Below, in pieces: positions 16,084-24,624 of a stretch of 64,000 nt of DNA. The position numbers and the translations under genes are program-made. Below the pieces are notes generated by a model, which had not been told where the DNA came from, searched no databases, and saw nothing but the letters and a program-made list of their open reading frames with translations. This stretch comes from DAOTXL01 sp034435455 (lineage in GTDB: Bacteria; Chloroflexota; Anaerolineae; JAAYZQ01), in NCBI GenBank assembly GCA_034435455.1, contig DAOTXL010000118.1:1-64000 (forward strand). Reading direction: 5' to 3'. The number at the start of each line of letters is the position of its first letter. Position 1 is the first letter of the stretch.

Positions 16084-17264
16084 TATCGGCGATCTACCCA
16101 TTCCAGCAACTCACGGGCCCGGCGATGGTCCGGTTCGATCTCCAGGGCCGCCTGGATGTGCTCCCGTGCCTGCTCCGGCCGGCCAAGGTTGATATAGGCC
16201 GAAGCCAGGGCCAGCCGGTAGTCGGGGTGGCCGGGGCGCAGGGCTACCGCCCTGGACCAATGGGCCGCTGCCCTGGCCCACATGCCCTGTCCGGCATGCT
16301 GCTTCCCCCGGGCGTAGAGAGACGAAGGGCTGTCCACATCCCTGTCCACGACGCCGGCCAGCCGCTCCTCCACCCACATGAACTCCTCATGGGCCATGAA
16401 AGCAAAACCCAGCGCGGCCAGGAAAACGATGCCGTGGAGGAGCAACCCCCACACCGGAAGCGATTCCCCCTGGGCCAGGCGATAGAGGGGGATCAGGGGG
16501 TAGAGGAATGTGACGGCAATGGTCAGCCAGTAGAAAAAGGTCACCCGCCGATAGAGCCCCACGGCGACGACCAGGCTCAGCCCAAAAAGCGCCCCGCCGA
16601 CCAGGAATACCGGCAGGATCGGCAGGTCGGCGCTTGCCGGCAACTGCCCCTCCAGCCCAAGAAGGGTGCGCAGCCAGCGGAAGGTATCCACCGCGCCGGG
16701 TGAGGCCTCCAGGGCTGTGGATAGCCGCCACTTCAGGTAATAGACCGTCAGCCCCAACCACAGGCTGTTGGCCAGGGCAAACCAGGCCAGCACCAGGCCG
16801 ATGGAATAGACCGAGTGATCCCTGGACCTGGGCGAGCGGGTGTACAACTCACGGCCACAGCCGGGGCAGCGGCGGTCCTGCGCCGCCGTGATCCGGCCGC
16901 AGTAGGGGCAGGGTAGCGGCTCGACGGCCGCGTCGGAGATCAGGGCCTCCTGGTCGGTGCGAGGGATGGCCGCGGCGATAGCCCCTTTGGACAGCAGGCT
17001 GTCCGAGGCCGAGGCCCGCTCCCGGCGCAGGGCGGCCAACTCTGCCTGGACGGCGGTGTGGCCGGGGTCGAGGGCCAGCACGTTCTCCAGGCAAACCTCC
17101 CGCTCGCGGGGCGATTCGACCACCCGGCTGAGCCAATACCAGGCCGGCAAGGTCTTTTCATCGGCCTCGACGACGAGCTGCAAATAGAAGCGGGCCTGCT
17201 CGGCCTGGCCGGCCTGGGCAGCGGCGATCCCTTTACGCAACCAGGAATCAACGGAGTCGTTCAT
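16083..17264 (-). CDS. TPR and zinc-ribbon membrane protein
   Basis: 393 residues from ATG 17264 (MNDSVDSWLRKGI). N-terminal TPR-like helices at about 1-85; zinc ribbon CPYCG-x9-CPGCG near 120; four hydrophobic segments between about 145 and 300; C-terminal TPRs (ALRPGHPDYRLALASAYINL, EQAREHIQAALEIEPDHRRA). The TPR parts are probably cytoplasmic, anchored by the membrane region. I do not recognise a specific family. Its stop overlaps the start of the radical SAM gene, so the two are translated together, which hints that it anchors or organises that enzyme; this is inference. Confidence 0.7.
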   Translation of the reverse strand: MNDSVDSWLRKGIAAAQAGQAEQARFYLQLVVEADEKTLPAWYWLSRVVESPREREVCLENVLALDPGHTAVQAELAALRRERASASDSLLSKGAIAAAIPRTDQEALISDAAVEPLPCPYCGRITAAQDRRCPGCGRELYTRSPRSRDHSVYSIGLVLAWFALANSLWLGLTVYYLKWRLSTALEASPGAVDTFRWLRTLLGLEGQLPASADLPILPVFLVGGALFGLSLVVAVGLYRRVTFFYWLTIAVTFLYPLIPLYRLAQGESLPVWGLLLHGIVFLAALGFAFMAHEEFMWVEERLAGVVDRDVDSPSSLYARGKQHAGQGMWARAAAHWSRAVALRPGHPDYRLALASAYINLGRPEQAREHIQAALEIEPDHRRARELLEWVDRR

Positions 17265-17356
17265 GGGGAGCCGGAAAAGCATCCCTCCCGAAACCGATTT
17301 TTCATGCGGCTATGGGCCTGTCCGATGCCCTGGACAGCCTGTTTTCGGGACAGGCT

Positions 17357-17758
17357 CTATCCTGTCCGGTCCAGTACCATCCGCGTCCAATGATAGCCCT
17401 CTTGCAGCCAGGTCACATACTGCTGCAACGTCTGGCGGTAGTGAGGGTCATCGGTCAGCCTGTAAACCCGCAGGTCCCTCAGGTCTATAGCCTGGAGCAA
17501 ACCGGCATGGGTCAGCCGCTCCAAAGCCACCCTGACCCGCTCTACCCGACGGCCGATTCGGTGGGCCAGACCTTCAGCCGAATCGCAGGTGTACGGATTC
17601 TGCACAAAAAGGGTGGCAAGATCCACCTCCGGCAGGTCCGAGAGCAGTTGTGAGATCCTATTCCACAGGCCATTGCCCTCGGCCCAGGGAATGATGGTCT
17701 CTTCATCAACACCCGGCCCGGGCCGGTGATCTGCGTCCAACAGATTCACATTTCCCAT
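17357..17758 (-). CDS. predicted winged-helix protein of unknown function
   Basis: 133 residues from ATG 17758 (MGNVNLLDADHRPG); a longer frame to 17836 has no better start. The part from about 50 to 110 (TCDSAEGLAHRIGRRVERVR, then LERLTHAGLLQAIDLRDLRVYRLT) looks like a winged helix: recognition helix followed by a beta hairpin. The tail is Trp- and Tyr-rich (TWLQEGYHWTRMVL). Likely a small transcription regulator or a DNA-binding accessory. It lies alone between the TPR/zinc-ribbon operon and the phosphate regulon's last usp gene. Confidence 0.6.
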   Translation of the reverse strand: MGNVNLLDADHRPGPGVDEETIIPWAEGNGLWNRISQLLSDLPEVDLATLFVQNPYTCDSAEGLAHRIGRRVERVRVALERLTHAGLLQAIDLRDLRVYRLTDDPHYRQTLQQYVTWLQEGYHWTRMVLDRTG

Positions 17759-17856
17759 GCCAGTTACTTTACCATCAAGGGGGCGGCCTGTCAATAGTAC
17801 CTGTTTCCCAACGTCGGGAGGGAAAGGCCGTCCCACACCCGTTTTCGGGCCGGTTC

Positions 17857-18708
17857 TTAGCGCACCACCAGCACCGGCCGGTCCAGCCGGCGGATGATCT
17901 CGCGGGCCAGGTCCTCCAGCAGCAGGTGCCGCCAGCCCTGGTTGGGATGGGCACCGATGACCACCAGGTCATAGTCGCCGCTGCGGGCCTCGTCTACGAT
18001 TTCATCCACAACCAGGCCGTGGCGCACCTTGGGCCGGGGATGGATGCCCGGCCGCTCCAGAGCCTGGACATCCCGAACCAGCAACACCCCTTCCGGTGCC
18101 TGTTCCTGGATCAACTCCTCGACGCTGGCCCGCAACTGCTTACCCCGCACGCCCGGGCCGGCGCTGATCTGCGACATGACGTGCAGGACGGTGACCTCCT
18201 CCTCGCCGCCGAGCAGTTCCGCCAGTTGAGCCGTGAAGCGGCTGAGGAGCGACGGGCCGACCCGCTGCCCTTCTACGATGCTTTTGGCACCGCTGTCGCA
18301 CAGCAGGATGCGGCCGATGGGGCCCACCCGTCCTTTGGCAATGAGAACCGGGCACAAGGCCTCTCCCGCCACCCGCACCGGCGTCGTCGCCTGTAAATAG
18401 CGGGCAACCGGGCCGTTGGGGCCCCACCTCTCCCCGATGATCACCAGGCCATAGTAGCCCTCGTTGGCCTCCCGGACGATCTCCCTGGCCGGCCGGCCGA
18501 TCCGCACTCTGGTCTGCACGTTCGTTACCCCCAGAGCTTCGCGGGCCTGGGCCAGAATGCTCTCGGCGTGGGCACGCCCGGCCTCGCTCCGGACAACGGT
18601 CAGAAGGACCGGCGGCTCATCGGCCAGGTGTCCCTGCAACAGGTAAGCAGCCAGGCGTAGAGTAGCCTCAGCGTAAAGCGAACCGTCGGTTGCGATCAAG
18701 ATGCGCAT
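17857..18708 (-). CDS. universal stress protein, tandem UspA domains
   Basis: 283 residues from ATG 18708 (MRILIATDGSLYAEA), with a GGAG site. Two UspA folds: the first at about 1-130 (ATDGS start; GLVIIGERWGPNGPVARYL and CPVLIAKG end), the second at about 135-283 (ILLCDSGAKS start; DLVVIGAHPNQGW and RPVLVVR end). The ATP-binding loop G-x2-G-x9-G(S/T) is not well conserved in the second copy. It is the last gene of the phosphate-uptake operon, 36 bases after the Na/Pi symporter-like gene; another UspA-like gene starts that operon. Confidence 0.82.
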   Translation of the reverse strand: MRILIATDGSLYAEATLRLAAYLLQGHLADEPPVLLTVVRSEAGRAHAESILAQAREALGVTNVQTRVRIGRPAREIVREANEGYYGLVIIGERWGPNGPVARYLQATTPVRVAGEALCPVLIAKGRVGPIGRILLCDSGAKSIVEGQRVGPSLLSRFTAQLAELLGGEEEVTVLHVMSQISAGPGVRGKQLRASVEELIQEQAPEGVLLVRDVQALERPGIHPRPKVRHGLVVDEIVDEARSGDYDLVVIGAHPNQGWRHLLLEDLAREIIRRLDRPVLVVR

Positions 18709-18744
18709 AACACACTCCACTTCCCCAGGATACAGACCCTCTGG

Positions 18745-19896
18745 CTATAACACCATCAGAACGACCGGTACCCCAAAGATGGTAAACATAAACAGGGCCA
18801 GGTTGCGGTTGCTGGCCGTCACCCACCCCACAAAACGGAGCATCATCCGCAGGTAGGAACCGTAGGCAAAGAGGAGGATCAGGATGGAAATCGCCGCAAC
18901 ACTGACCATCTCTACCAGGACAACGGTGAAGGCTGGTGGATTGCCGAGCAGCACCGCGGCCAGCAGGGTGTCTATGAAGGTGGTGATGTTGGCTCCCATG
19001 ATGTAGGGGATGACATTTTCCCGCCGGATAAAGCCGCGGGCGCTCAGCGGCACCAGGATGCTGAGGGACAGGCTGACCGACATGGAGATGATGGTGATCA
19101 GCGCCCCCAGGATGAACATCACCCACGGCCGGTAAACCAGGCGCGACATCCAGCCTACCTGGCTCTCCTTGAGGGTCATCTGCGGCAGGCACCGGTCGAA
19201 CAGGTTGAAACTGATCAGGATCACCCCCAGGCCGAGCAAGAAAACCACCCACAGGGGCAGGAGGTTGGTTGCCGCATCTGCCACGGGGTCCACAGCCAGG
19301 CCGACGACCGAGTGCAAAAGCGCACCGGAACGAAGCTGTACACCCTCCAACAGGCCGGCGTGCAGGATGAAGGCGCCCAGGAACAGGGCCGGCAGGTAGG
19401 TGGTGGCCGTAACGGCCAACGACAGCAGCCCCACGCTCAGGCTCGTGGCCCGGTCGCGGCCGCGTAACACATACAGGAAACCGAGGAACAGCACGATAAA
19501 ACTGGCCCCCAGGCGGCTCCCGGTGATCATGGCAAAGGCCCCTAATCTGTCCACCACGCTGACGTCGAAAAAGGTCAACGCAGCCGCCGCCACCGGCGAA
19601 CCGCTCATGATGGTATAGGCGAACAGCCAGCCAAACCCCAGGGCATTGGCCGCGTTGCCCACCGCCACCAGGTTGCTCACCAGCAGCGCGATGCCCCGCG
19701 CTCCGCTTTTCATCAGGGTGATGGCCAGAATAAACAGGTAGAGGCTGAGCATAAAAAGCCCGATCTTGCCGAAATGGATCCGCGTCCACCAGGTACGCCT
19801 GACCTCAGGCACAGGCAGAGGGAGTTCCAGGGCGCCAGGAGCAGGTTGCTGTAACAGGACCGGCAGGGTCGGGTCTGGGTCGTGCGGCTTTTCCAT
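18745..19896 (-). CDS. Na/Pi-cotransporter-family membrane protein
   Basis: 383 residues from ATG 19896, placed two bases after the stop of the upstream binding-protein gene with AGGAGAG between. About nine hydrophobic segments. The PNaS family has two inverted repeats containing a QSSS-type motif; here the matching regions are MSGSPVAAAALTFF and PYIMGANITTFIDTLLAAVL, of which the GANITT segment is typical. There is no C-terminal PhoU-like domain, unlike many bacterial NptA-like proteins. Its place in the pst operon supports phosphate or a related oxyanion as substrate. Confidence 0.72.
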   Translation of the reverse strand: MEKPHDPDPTLPVLLQQPAPGALELPLPVPEVRRTWWTRIHFGKIGLFMLSLYLFILAITLMKSGARGIALLVSNLVAVGNAANALGFGWLFAYTIMSGSPVAAAALTFFDVSVVDRLGAFAMITGSRLGASFIVLFLGFLYVLRGRDRATSLSVGLLSLAVTATTYLPALFLGAFILHAGLLEGVQLRSGALLHSVVGLAVDPVADAATNLLPLWVVFLLGLGVILISFNLFDRCLPQMTLKESQVGWMSRLVYRPWVMFILGALITIISMSVSLSLSILVPLSARGFIRRENVIPYIMGANITTFIDTLLAAVLLGNPPAFTVVLVEMVSVAAISILILLFAYGSYLRMMLRFVGWVTASNRNLALFMFTIFGVPVVLMVL

Positions 19897-19898
19897 TT

Positions 19899-20957
19899 TC
19901 ACTCTCCTGGGCCCAACAGCGCGGGGGCCGGTTCCAGGTTGAGATGGGGTTCGATCTGGGTGTGCCACAGCTTTTCCACCAGGCCGGTATAGGTTGTGGA
20001 CCAGCCGCCCAGGTCGTCCACCGTGAACGGCTGTTCCAGGGGTGGGAAGGCGTCGCCCTGGCAACCGGCCGGCCGCAGGTGGTAGCGCCCCAGCAGTTGC
20101 TGACCGGCGTCGCTCAGCAGGTAGCTGAGGAACGCCTCGGCCACCGGCCGTTCGGCGGCGGTGACATTATCGTCCACAACGACGGCTACCGGTTGGGCGA
20201 TGGCTGGATGGGGGGGCAGCACAATTTCCAGGGGGACCCCTCGATCCAGGGCCAGGCGGGCATCCTGCTCGTAGGTCACCAGCGCGTCGCCGGCCCCCAA
20301 TTCGAACAGGCTCAGCGCCGCCCGCGCCGAGGGGGCCAGCAACCGCACGTTGCTCCAGACAGCCTCGAGTTGGGCTTCGGCGGCCGCTGGATCGCCGGAC
20401 ACCTGCCAGGCGCTGCCATACTCGGCCAGCAAGGCCCACTCGCCCGCGCCGGAACTGCGCGGATCGGCGTGGATCAGGCGCAGGCCGGGCCTGGCCAGGT
20501 CGGCGTAGCTGGCGATGCCGGCCGGGTTGCCGGCGCGGGTGACGATGATCAGGGGGGTGCAGCCGATCACCACCGGCCGGCTGTCGCGCTGCACCCGTCG
20601 CCCCAGCCTGAGCCAGTCGGCATGCCGGGCGTTGCTAAAGATGGCCACATCGGCCGGAGCGCCCAGGTTGATCTGCCCGGCCAGCGTCCCCGACGCGCCA
20701 AACACCCCCTCGATGGTCAGATCGCGGCCTGTCTCGGCCTCCCATGCCTGTTCAAAGGCGGGAAAGAGGCCCTGGCTGAACGGCTCCTCCTGGGTGCTAA
20801 AGGCATAGACCACCAGGTGGACCGGGGCATCCCTGTCGTTCAGTGCTGCGCGCACGACATAAAAGGCCACCACAGCCAACAGGGCCACCCCCAGCAACCA
20901 GCTCGCAGCACGATACCAGCCGGGCCCTGTGAGGTGCTGCTTTCTCGTCCTGTCCAT
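19899..20957 (-). CDS. membrane-anchored sulfate/thiosulfate-type substrate-binding protein
   Basis: 352 residues. An N-terminal hydrophobic anchor at about 16-40 (AASWLLGVALLAVVAFYVVR) is followed by a type II periplasmic-binding fold: FGASGTLAGQINLGAPADVA, PLIIVTRAGNP, HADPRSSGAGEWALLAEYGS and FELGAGDALVTYEQDA. The last two are the hallmark loops of sulfate/thiosulfate (Sbp/CysP) binding proteins. No sulfate permease genes are nearby; it lies seven bases after pstB. It may widen the substrate range of Pst or act as an oxyanion sensor. Family is well supported; ligand is not. Confidence 0.75.
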   Translation of the reverse strand: MDRTRKQHLTGPGWYRAASWLLGVALLAVVAFYVVRAALNDRDAPVHLVVYAFSTQEEPFSQGLFPAFEQAWEAETGRDLTIEGVFGASGTLAGQINLGAPADVAIFSNARHADWLRLGRRVQRDSRPVVIGCTPLIIVTRAGNPAGIASYADLARPGLRLIHADPRSSGAGEWALLAEYGSAWQVSGDPAAAEAQLEAVWSNVRLLAPSARAALSLFELGAGDALVTYEQDARLALDRGVPLEIVLPPHPAIAQPVAVVVDDNVTAAERPVAEAFLSYLLSDAGQQLLGRYHLRPAGCQGDAFPPLEQPFTVDDLGGWSTTYTGLVEKLWHTQIEPHLNLEPAPALLGPGE

Positions 20958-20963
20958 TGCTCT

Positions 20964-21734
20964 TCACCCAATGTAGCCCGCCAGGTAACGGCGGGTCCGC
21001 TCGTCCTGGGGATGGCCAAAGACCTGGGCCGCCGGGCCGGTTTCCACCATCTCCCCCAGCCAGAGAAAGACGACGTGATCGGCCAGGCGGCGGGCCTGCT
21101 GCAGGCTATGGGTGACCATCACGACCGTCGTTTCCTCTTTGATGCTCTGCAGTTGCTCCTCGATCCGCTGGGCCGAGATCGGGTCCAGGGCCGAGGTGGG
21201 CTCGTCGCACAGCAGCACTTCCGGCTCTACCGCCAGAGCGCGGGCCAGGCACAGCCGCTGCTGTTGTCCGGTGGACAGTCCTGAGGCTGGCGCGTGGAGG
21301 CGGTCCTTCACTTCGTCCCACAGGCCGGCGGCCCGCAGGTAGCGCTCGACAATGCGGTCCAGGTGGCGGCCGTTGCCCTTGTCCAACACCTGCAGGCCGT
21401 GGATGCGCCGGCCATAGGCTACGTTATCATAGATCGACATGGGCAGGGGAAACGGCTTGGGGGCCAGCATCCCCACCCGGGTGCGCACCTCGGTCACGTC
21501 CACCCCCCGGCCATAGATATCCACGCCGTTGAGAAAGACCTGGCCGCTCACCCGCGCCCCCACCGTTTCTTCCAGCAGCCGGTTGAGGCAGCGCAGCAGC
21601 GTCGTCTTGCCGCAGCCCGAGGGGCCGATGATGGCGGTGATTTTACGTGCCGGGACCTGGGCATGGACATCCTTCAGCGCCTGCTGGTGTCCATACCACA
21701 CATTCAAGCCTTCGATCCGGATGACCGGCTCCAT
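20964..21734 (-). CDS. pstB: phosphate ABC transporter ATP-binding protein
   Basis: 256 residues. Walker A GPSGCGKTT, PstB-typical segments CLNRLLEETVGARVSG, VGMLAPKPFPLPMSIYDNVA (Pst proteins usually read FQKPNPFP-MSIYDN), and Walker B LLCDEPTSALDP. The ABC signature reads LSTGQQQR instead of LSGGQQQR, a Gly-to-Thr change at a contact position for ATP. Downstream of pstC and pstA. PstB hydrolyses ATP for phosphate import on the cytoplasmic side. Confidence 0.9.
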   Translation of the reverse strand: MEPVIRIEGLNVWYGHQQALKDVHAQVPARKITAIIGPSGCGKTTLLRCLNRLLEETVGARVSGQVFLNGVDIYGRGVDVTEVRTRVGMLAPKPFPLPMSIYDNVAYGRRIHGLQVLDKGNGRHLDRIVERYLRAAGLWDEVKDRLHAPASGLSTGQQQRLCLARALAVEPEVLLCDEPTSALDPISAQRIEEQLQSIKEETTVVMVTHSLQQARRLADHVVFLWLGEMVETGPAAQVFGHPQDERTRRYLAGYIG

Positions 21735-21758
21735 GCTCCAACCTCCAACCTCTATTTT

Positions 21759-22613
21759 CTACCGGATCATGTGTTTCGTCAAACGGCCTGCCAGCCGTCG
21801 TGAGATCAGGCTCAGAGCCAGGACGATCAAGGTCAGCACCAGGGCCGAGGCATAGGCCCGTTGTTGTACTGCCGGGAAGGGGGTGCCAAGCTGGAAAAAG
21901 ACGGCCAGCGGCAGCGAGGCCGCCGGGCTCAACAGGGAACCGGGCAGGCGGTCGGTGTAGCCGGCGGTGAACAGCACCGAAGCGGCATCGCCGATGCCCC
22001 GCCCGAAGGCCAACAGCACCGCTGTCACCAGGCCCGGCGCCGTCTGCCGTACCACCACCTTCAGGGCTGTTTCAAACCGCGTGGCCCCCAGGGCATAGGA
22101 AGCTTCCTTCAACGCCGCCGGGACCATAGCGATGGCTTCGTCCATGCCGCGAGCCATAACCGGCAGCTCCAGCAAGGCCAGGGTGAGGATGCCGCCCAGC
22201 AGGGAAGCCCGCATCCCCAGCCAGAGCATGAGGATAAAGCCGAATGCGCCATACACGATGCTGGGCACGCCCCACAGGACATCCAGGGCCAGGCGCACCA
22301 CCTCGGCCCAACGGGACCGGGCAGCGTAGAACTGCAAATAGAGGGCGATGGGCAGGCTGATCAGCATGGCCAGGGCCGTCCCACCCCCGGTCAGGCAGAG
22401 CGAGCCGACAATGGCGTTGAGAATGCCCCCCTCTTTGCCCAGGTAATAGCCCCCTTTGGGCGTTTGGGTCAGCATGGCCAGGTTCAGGGCCGGTGCCCCC
22501 CGCCAGATGACGGTGCCCAGGATCAGCAACAGGCTGCCCACCACCCCCACCATTGAACCGATCATGAGCACCTGGAAAAAGCCCTCCTCCAGTTTTGCCT
22601 TGCGTCTGCTCAT
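21759..22613 (-). CDS. pstA: phosphate ABC transporter permease
   Basis: 284 residues, six hydrophobic segments. ATG overlaps the stop of pstC (ATGA), so translation is coupled. The EAA-type loop (EASYALGATRFETALKVVVR) contacts PstB; GILNAIVGSLCLTGGGTALA and YGAFGFILMLWLGMR are PstA-type segments. With pstC it forms the transmembrane channel of the phosphate importer. Confidence 0.9.
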   Translation of the reverse strand: MSRRKAKLEEGFFQVLMIGSMVGVVGSLLLILGTVIWRGAPALNLAMLTQTPKGGYYLGKEGGILNAIVGSLCLTGGGTALAMLISLPIALYLQFYAARSRWAEVVRLALDVLWGVPSIVYGAFGFILMLWLGMRASLLGGILTLALLELPVMARGMDEAIAMVPAALKEASYALGATRFETALKVVVRQTAPGLVTAVLLAFGRGIGDAASVLFTAGYTDRLPGSLLSPAASLPLAVFFQLGTPFPAVQQRAYASALVLTLIVLALSLISRRLAGRLTKHMIR

Positions 22614-23578
22614 CCCACCTCGCTCCGTATCAGTGGCACCAGCACCAGGCGCGCCATCAGGTTAAAGAGGAGCACGATCAGCAACAGGATCAGCGCCCCG
22701 CCCAACAAAGCTGCATCGTACAGGGGGATGGACATCATCTCTCCGTAGTTGTTGGCGATAAGCGCCGTCAGGGGGTAGGCCGTGTCGAAAATCGAGTGGG
22801 GTACCTGGGGCACGTTGCCCACGACCATCAACACGGCCATAGTTTCGCCAAAGGCACGGGAGAAGCCCAGCACTACCGCAGCCGTTACCCCGGCCCATGC
22901 CCGCCGCAGGACCACACTCCGTACCGTCTGCCAGCGGGTAGCGCCCAGGGCGAGGGAGGCCTCACGCAGCCCCTGGGGCACAGCCCGGATCACATCCTGA
23001 GCCACAGCAATGATGATGGGAAAGACCATCACGGCCAGCACAATCCCGCCGCTCAGCACACTGTAACCGGTCGGGTTGTCGCTGCGGAACAGCCGCACCC
23101 CCCCCAGCCAGCAGCTCAAGGCCGGGGCCACAACCTTGCCTACAAAGGGCACAACGGTCAGCACCCCCCACACGCCATAGACCACCGACGGAATGCCTGC
23201 CAGCAGGTCAATGAACGGGTTGACCACCGAGCGGAGCCGGGGGGGAGTATACTCGGCCAGGTAGATGGCGGTCAGCAGCGCAGGGGGTACGGCGATGGCC
23301 ATGGCCACCGCCGTCACCCATACCGTGCCCAGGATGAACGGGTAAAAGCCAAACATCCCCTTCTGGGGCCGCCAGGCGGCAGAGAAGAGCAACTCCTCCA
23401 GCGGCTCGATAGCCAGGATGGGCCGGGCGCGCAGGAAGAGGGCGACGGCAAGCAGCGGCACCAGCAGCACCGCTGCCAGGGTCAACAGGCCTATCAGCCA
23501 TCGGGCCAGTTGGTCCTGGCGCCGCCGCCACTTCCGAATCGCCAGCACCCGTGCCACCTGTGCGCTCTGTTCTGCCAT
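22610..23578 (-). CDS. pstC: phosphate ABC transporter permease
   Basis: 322 residues, six hydrophobic segments; contains IYLAEYTPPRLRSVVNPFID, LAGIPSVVYGVWGVL and the EAA loop EASLALGATRWQTVRSVVLR, all characteristic of PstC. It precedes and overlaps pstA by four bases and follows pstS by 37 bases. Confidence 0.92.
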   Translation of the reverse strand: MAEQSAQVARVLAIRKWRRRQDQLARWLIGLLTLAAVLLVPLLAVALFLRARPILAIEPLEELLFSAAWRPQKGMFGFYPFILGTVWVTAVAMAIAVPPALLTAIYLAEYTPPRLRSVVNPFIDLLAGIPSVVYGVWGVLTVVPFVGKVVAPALSCWLGGVRLFRSDNPTGYSVLSGGIVLAVMVFPIIIAVAQDVIRAVPQGLREASLALGATRWQTVRSVVLRRAWAGVTAAVVLGFSRAFGETMAVLMVVGNVPQVPHSIFDTAYPLTALIANNYGEMMSIPLYDAALLGGALILLLIVLLFNLMARLVLVPLIRSEVG

Positions 23579-23615
23579 TCCGCTGCCTTCTGCCCCCCAA
23601 AAAGCAGGGAGGAGT

Positions 23616-24590
23616 TTACCGCACCTTGCCCAGCACGTCGCTCAATTTCGCCGCCGACAGAGGAATGTAGCCCGCCTCGTCCACATATTTCTGGCCGTCG
23701 GTCAAAATCCAGAGGATAAAGGTCTGGGTCAGGCCCGTCGGTTTGCCGTTGGCCACCAGGTTCAGGTCGCGGGCCGGGGGCGAGGGGTAACGGCCGGTGC
23801 CCACCGCCTCGATAGCCTGGGCCTTGGTATCGGTGCTCTCCTCTGCGTCGGCCTGCCCATTGCCGTTCACATCAATCGGCACCACCTGAGCCCCGGCCAC
23901 CGGCTTCCCCGTCGCTGCATCGTAGGCATAGTTCAGGTTGTTGAAGCCGATGCCCAGTGGATCTTTGACCACCGCATCCAGCAGGCCGGGGTCGCCGTAG
24001 ACGGCCACCCCCAGCAGGTCCTCCTGCTTACCGCCCAGGTATTTGGCCCAGGTCTCTGCTGCACCGCACGAGTCGGAACGGGTAAACACATGGATCGGAT
24101 CGGTTACCTCCGGCCGGCCCACCACCTGCCCCCAGGTTTTGACCTCACCGGTGATATAGATGCCGATGAAGGCCTCGCGGCTGACCCCCTTCTGGTGCAG
24201 GTCCTGCCAGACGGGGTTGGCTTCGTTCACCGTGACAAAGACGGCATCCTTTACTACCGGGATCCAGAACGCCCCTTTGGCCTCCTCTTCCGGCGTGACG
24301 TCGCGGGAGACCATGCCGATATCCACCGCGCCGGCCAGGGCATCGGCCATTCCCTTCCCGGCCCCCCCGGCTGAAATATCGATCTTGACCCTGGGGTTCA
24401 GCTTCTGGAACTCTTCGCCCCAACGGACCATCATCGGGTAAAGCGCCCAGGCCCCCGATACGGTGATGGTCCCTTCCAGTTCACTTTCAAGGGAGGCGGT
24501 TCCGCCCGTGCCTGCCGGGCCACAGCCGGCCGCCGTAGACAGCAGGCCCAAGACCAACAACACAAACAGCATCTTCCTGACGTTATTCAT
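23616..24590 (-). CDS. pstS: phosphate-binding lipoprotein
   Basis: 324 residues from ATG 24590 (MNNVRKMLFVLLVLGLLSTA) with AAAGGAG upstream. Lipoprotein signal peptide with lipobox STAAGC near 22-23. Phosphate-binding fold: GTITVSGAWALYPMMVRW, SAGGAGKGMADALAGAVDIG and TRSDSCGAAETWAKYL (a phosphate loop with the S/C-G-x-x-x-x-W form common in PstS). Delivers phosphate to PstCA outside the membrane. Second gene of the usp-pst operon, probably controlled by the Pho-box array at 25562-25600. Confidence 0.92.
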   Translation of the reverse strand: MNNVRKMLFVLLVLGLLSTAAGCGPAGTGGTASLESELEGTITVSGAWALYPMMVRWGEEFQKLNPRVKIDISAGGAGKGMADALAGAVDIGMVSRDVTPEEEAKGAFWIPVVKDAVFVTVNEANPVWQDLHQKGVSREAFIGIYITGEVKTWGQVVGRPEVTDPIHVFTRSDSCGAAETWAKYLGGKQEDLLGVAVYGDPGLLDAVVKDPLGIGFNNLNYAYDAATGKPVAGAQVVPIDVNGNGQADAEESTDTKAQAIEAVGTGRYPSPPARDLNLVANGKPTGLTQTFILWILTDGQKYVDEAGYIPLSAAKLSDVLGKVR

Positions 24591-24624
24591 GTTTCTACTC
24601 CTTTCTATCAGTTCAGAGTTTTTT

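Noticed and set aside
17300..17356. Hairpin around GCCTGTCC and GGACAGGC near the end of the winged-helix gene
   Set aside because: Arms are interrupted and no T-run follows, so a terminator is not supported.
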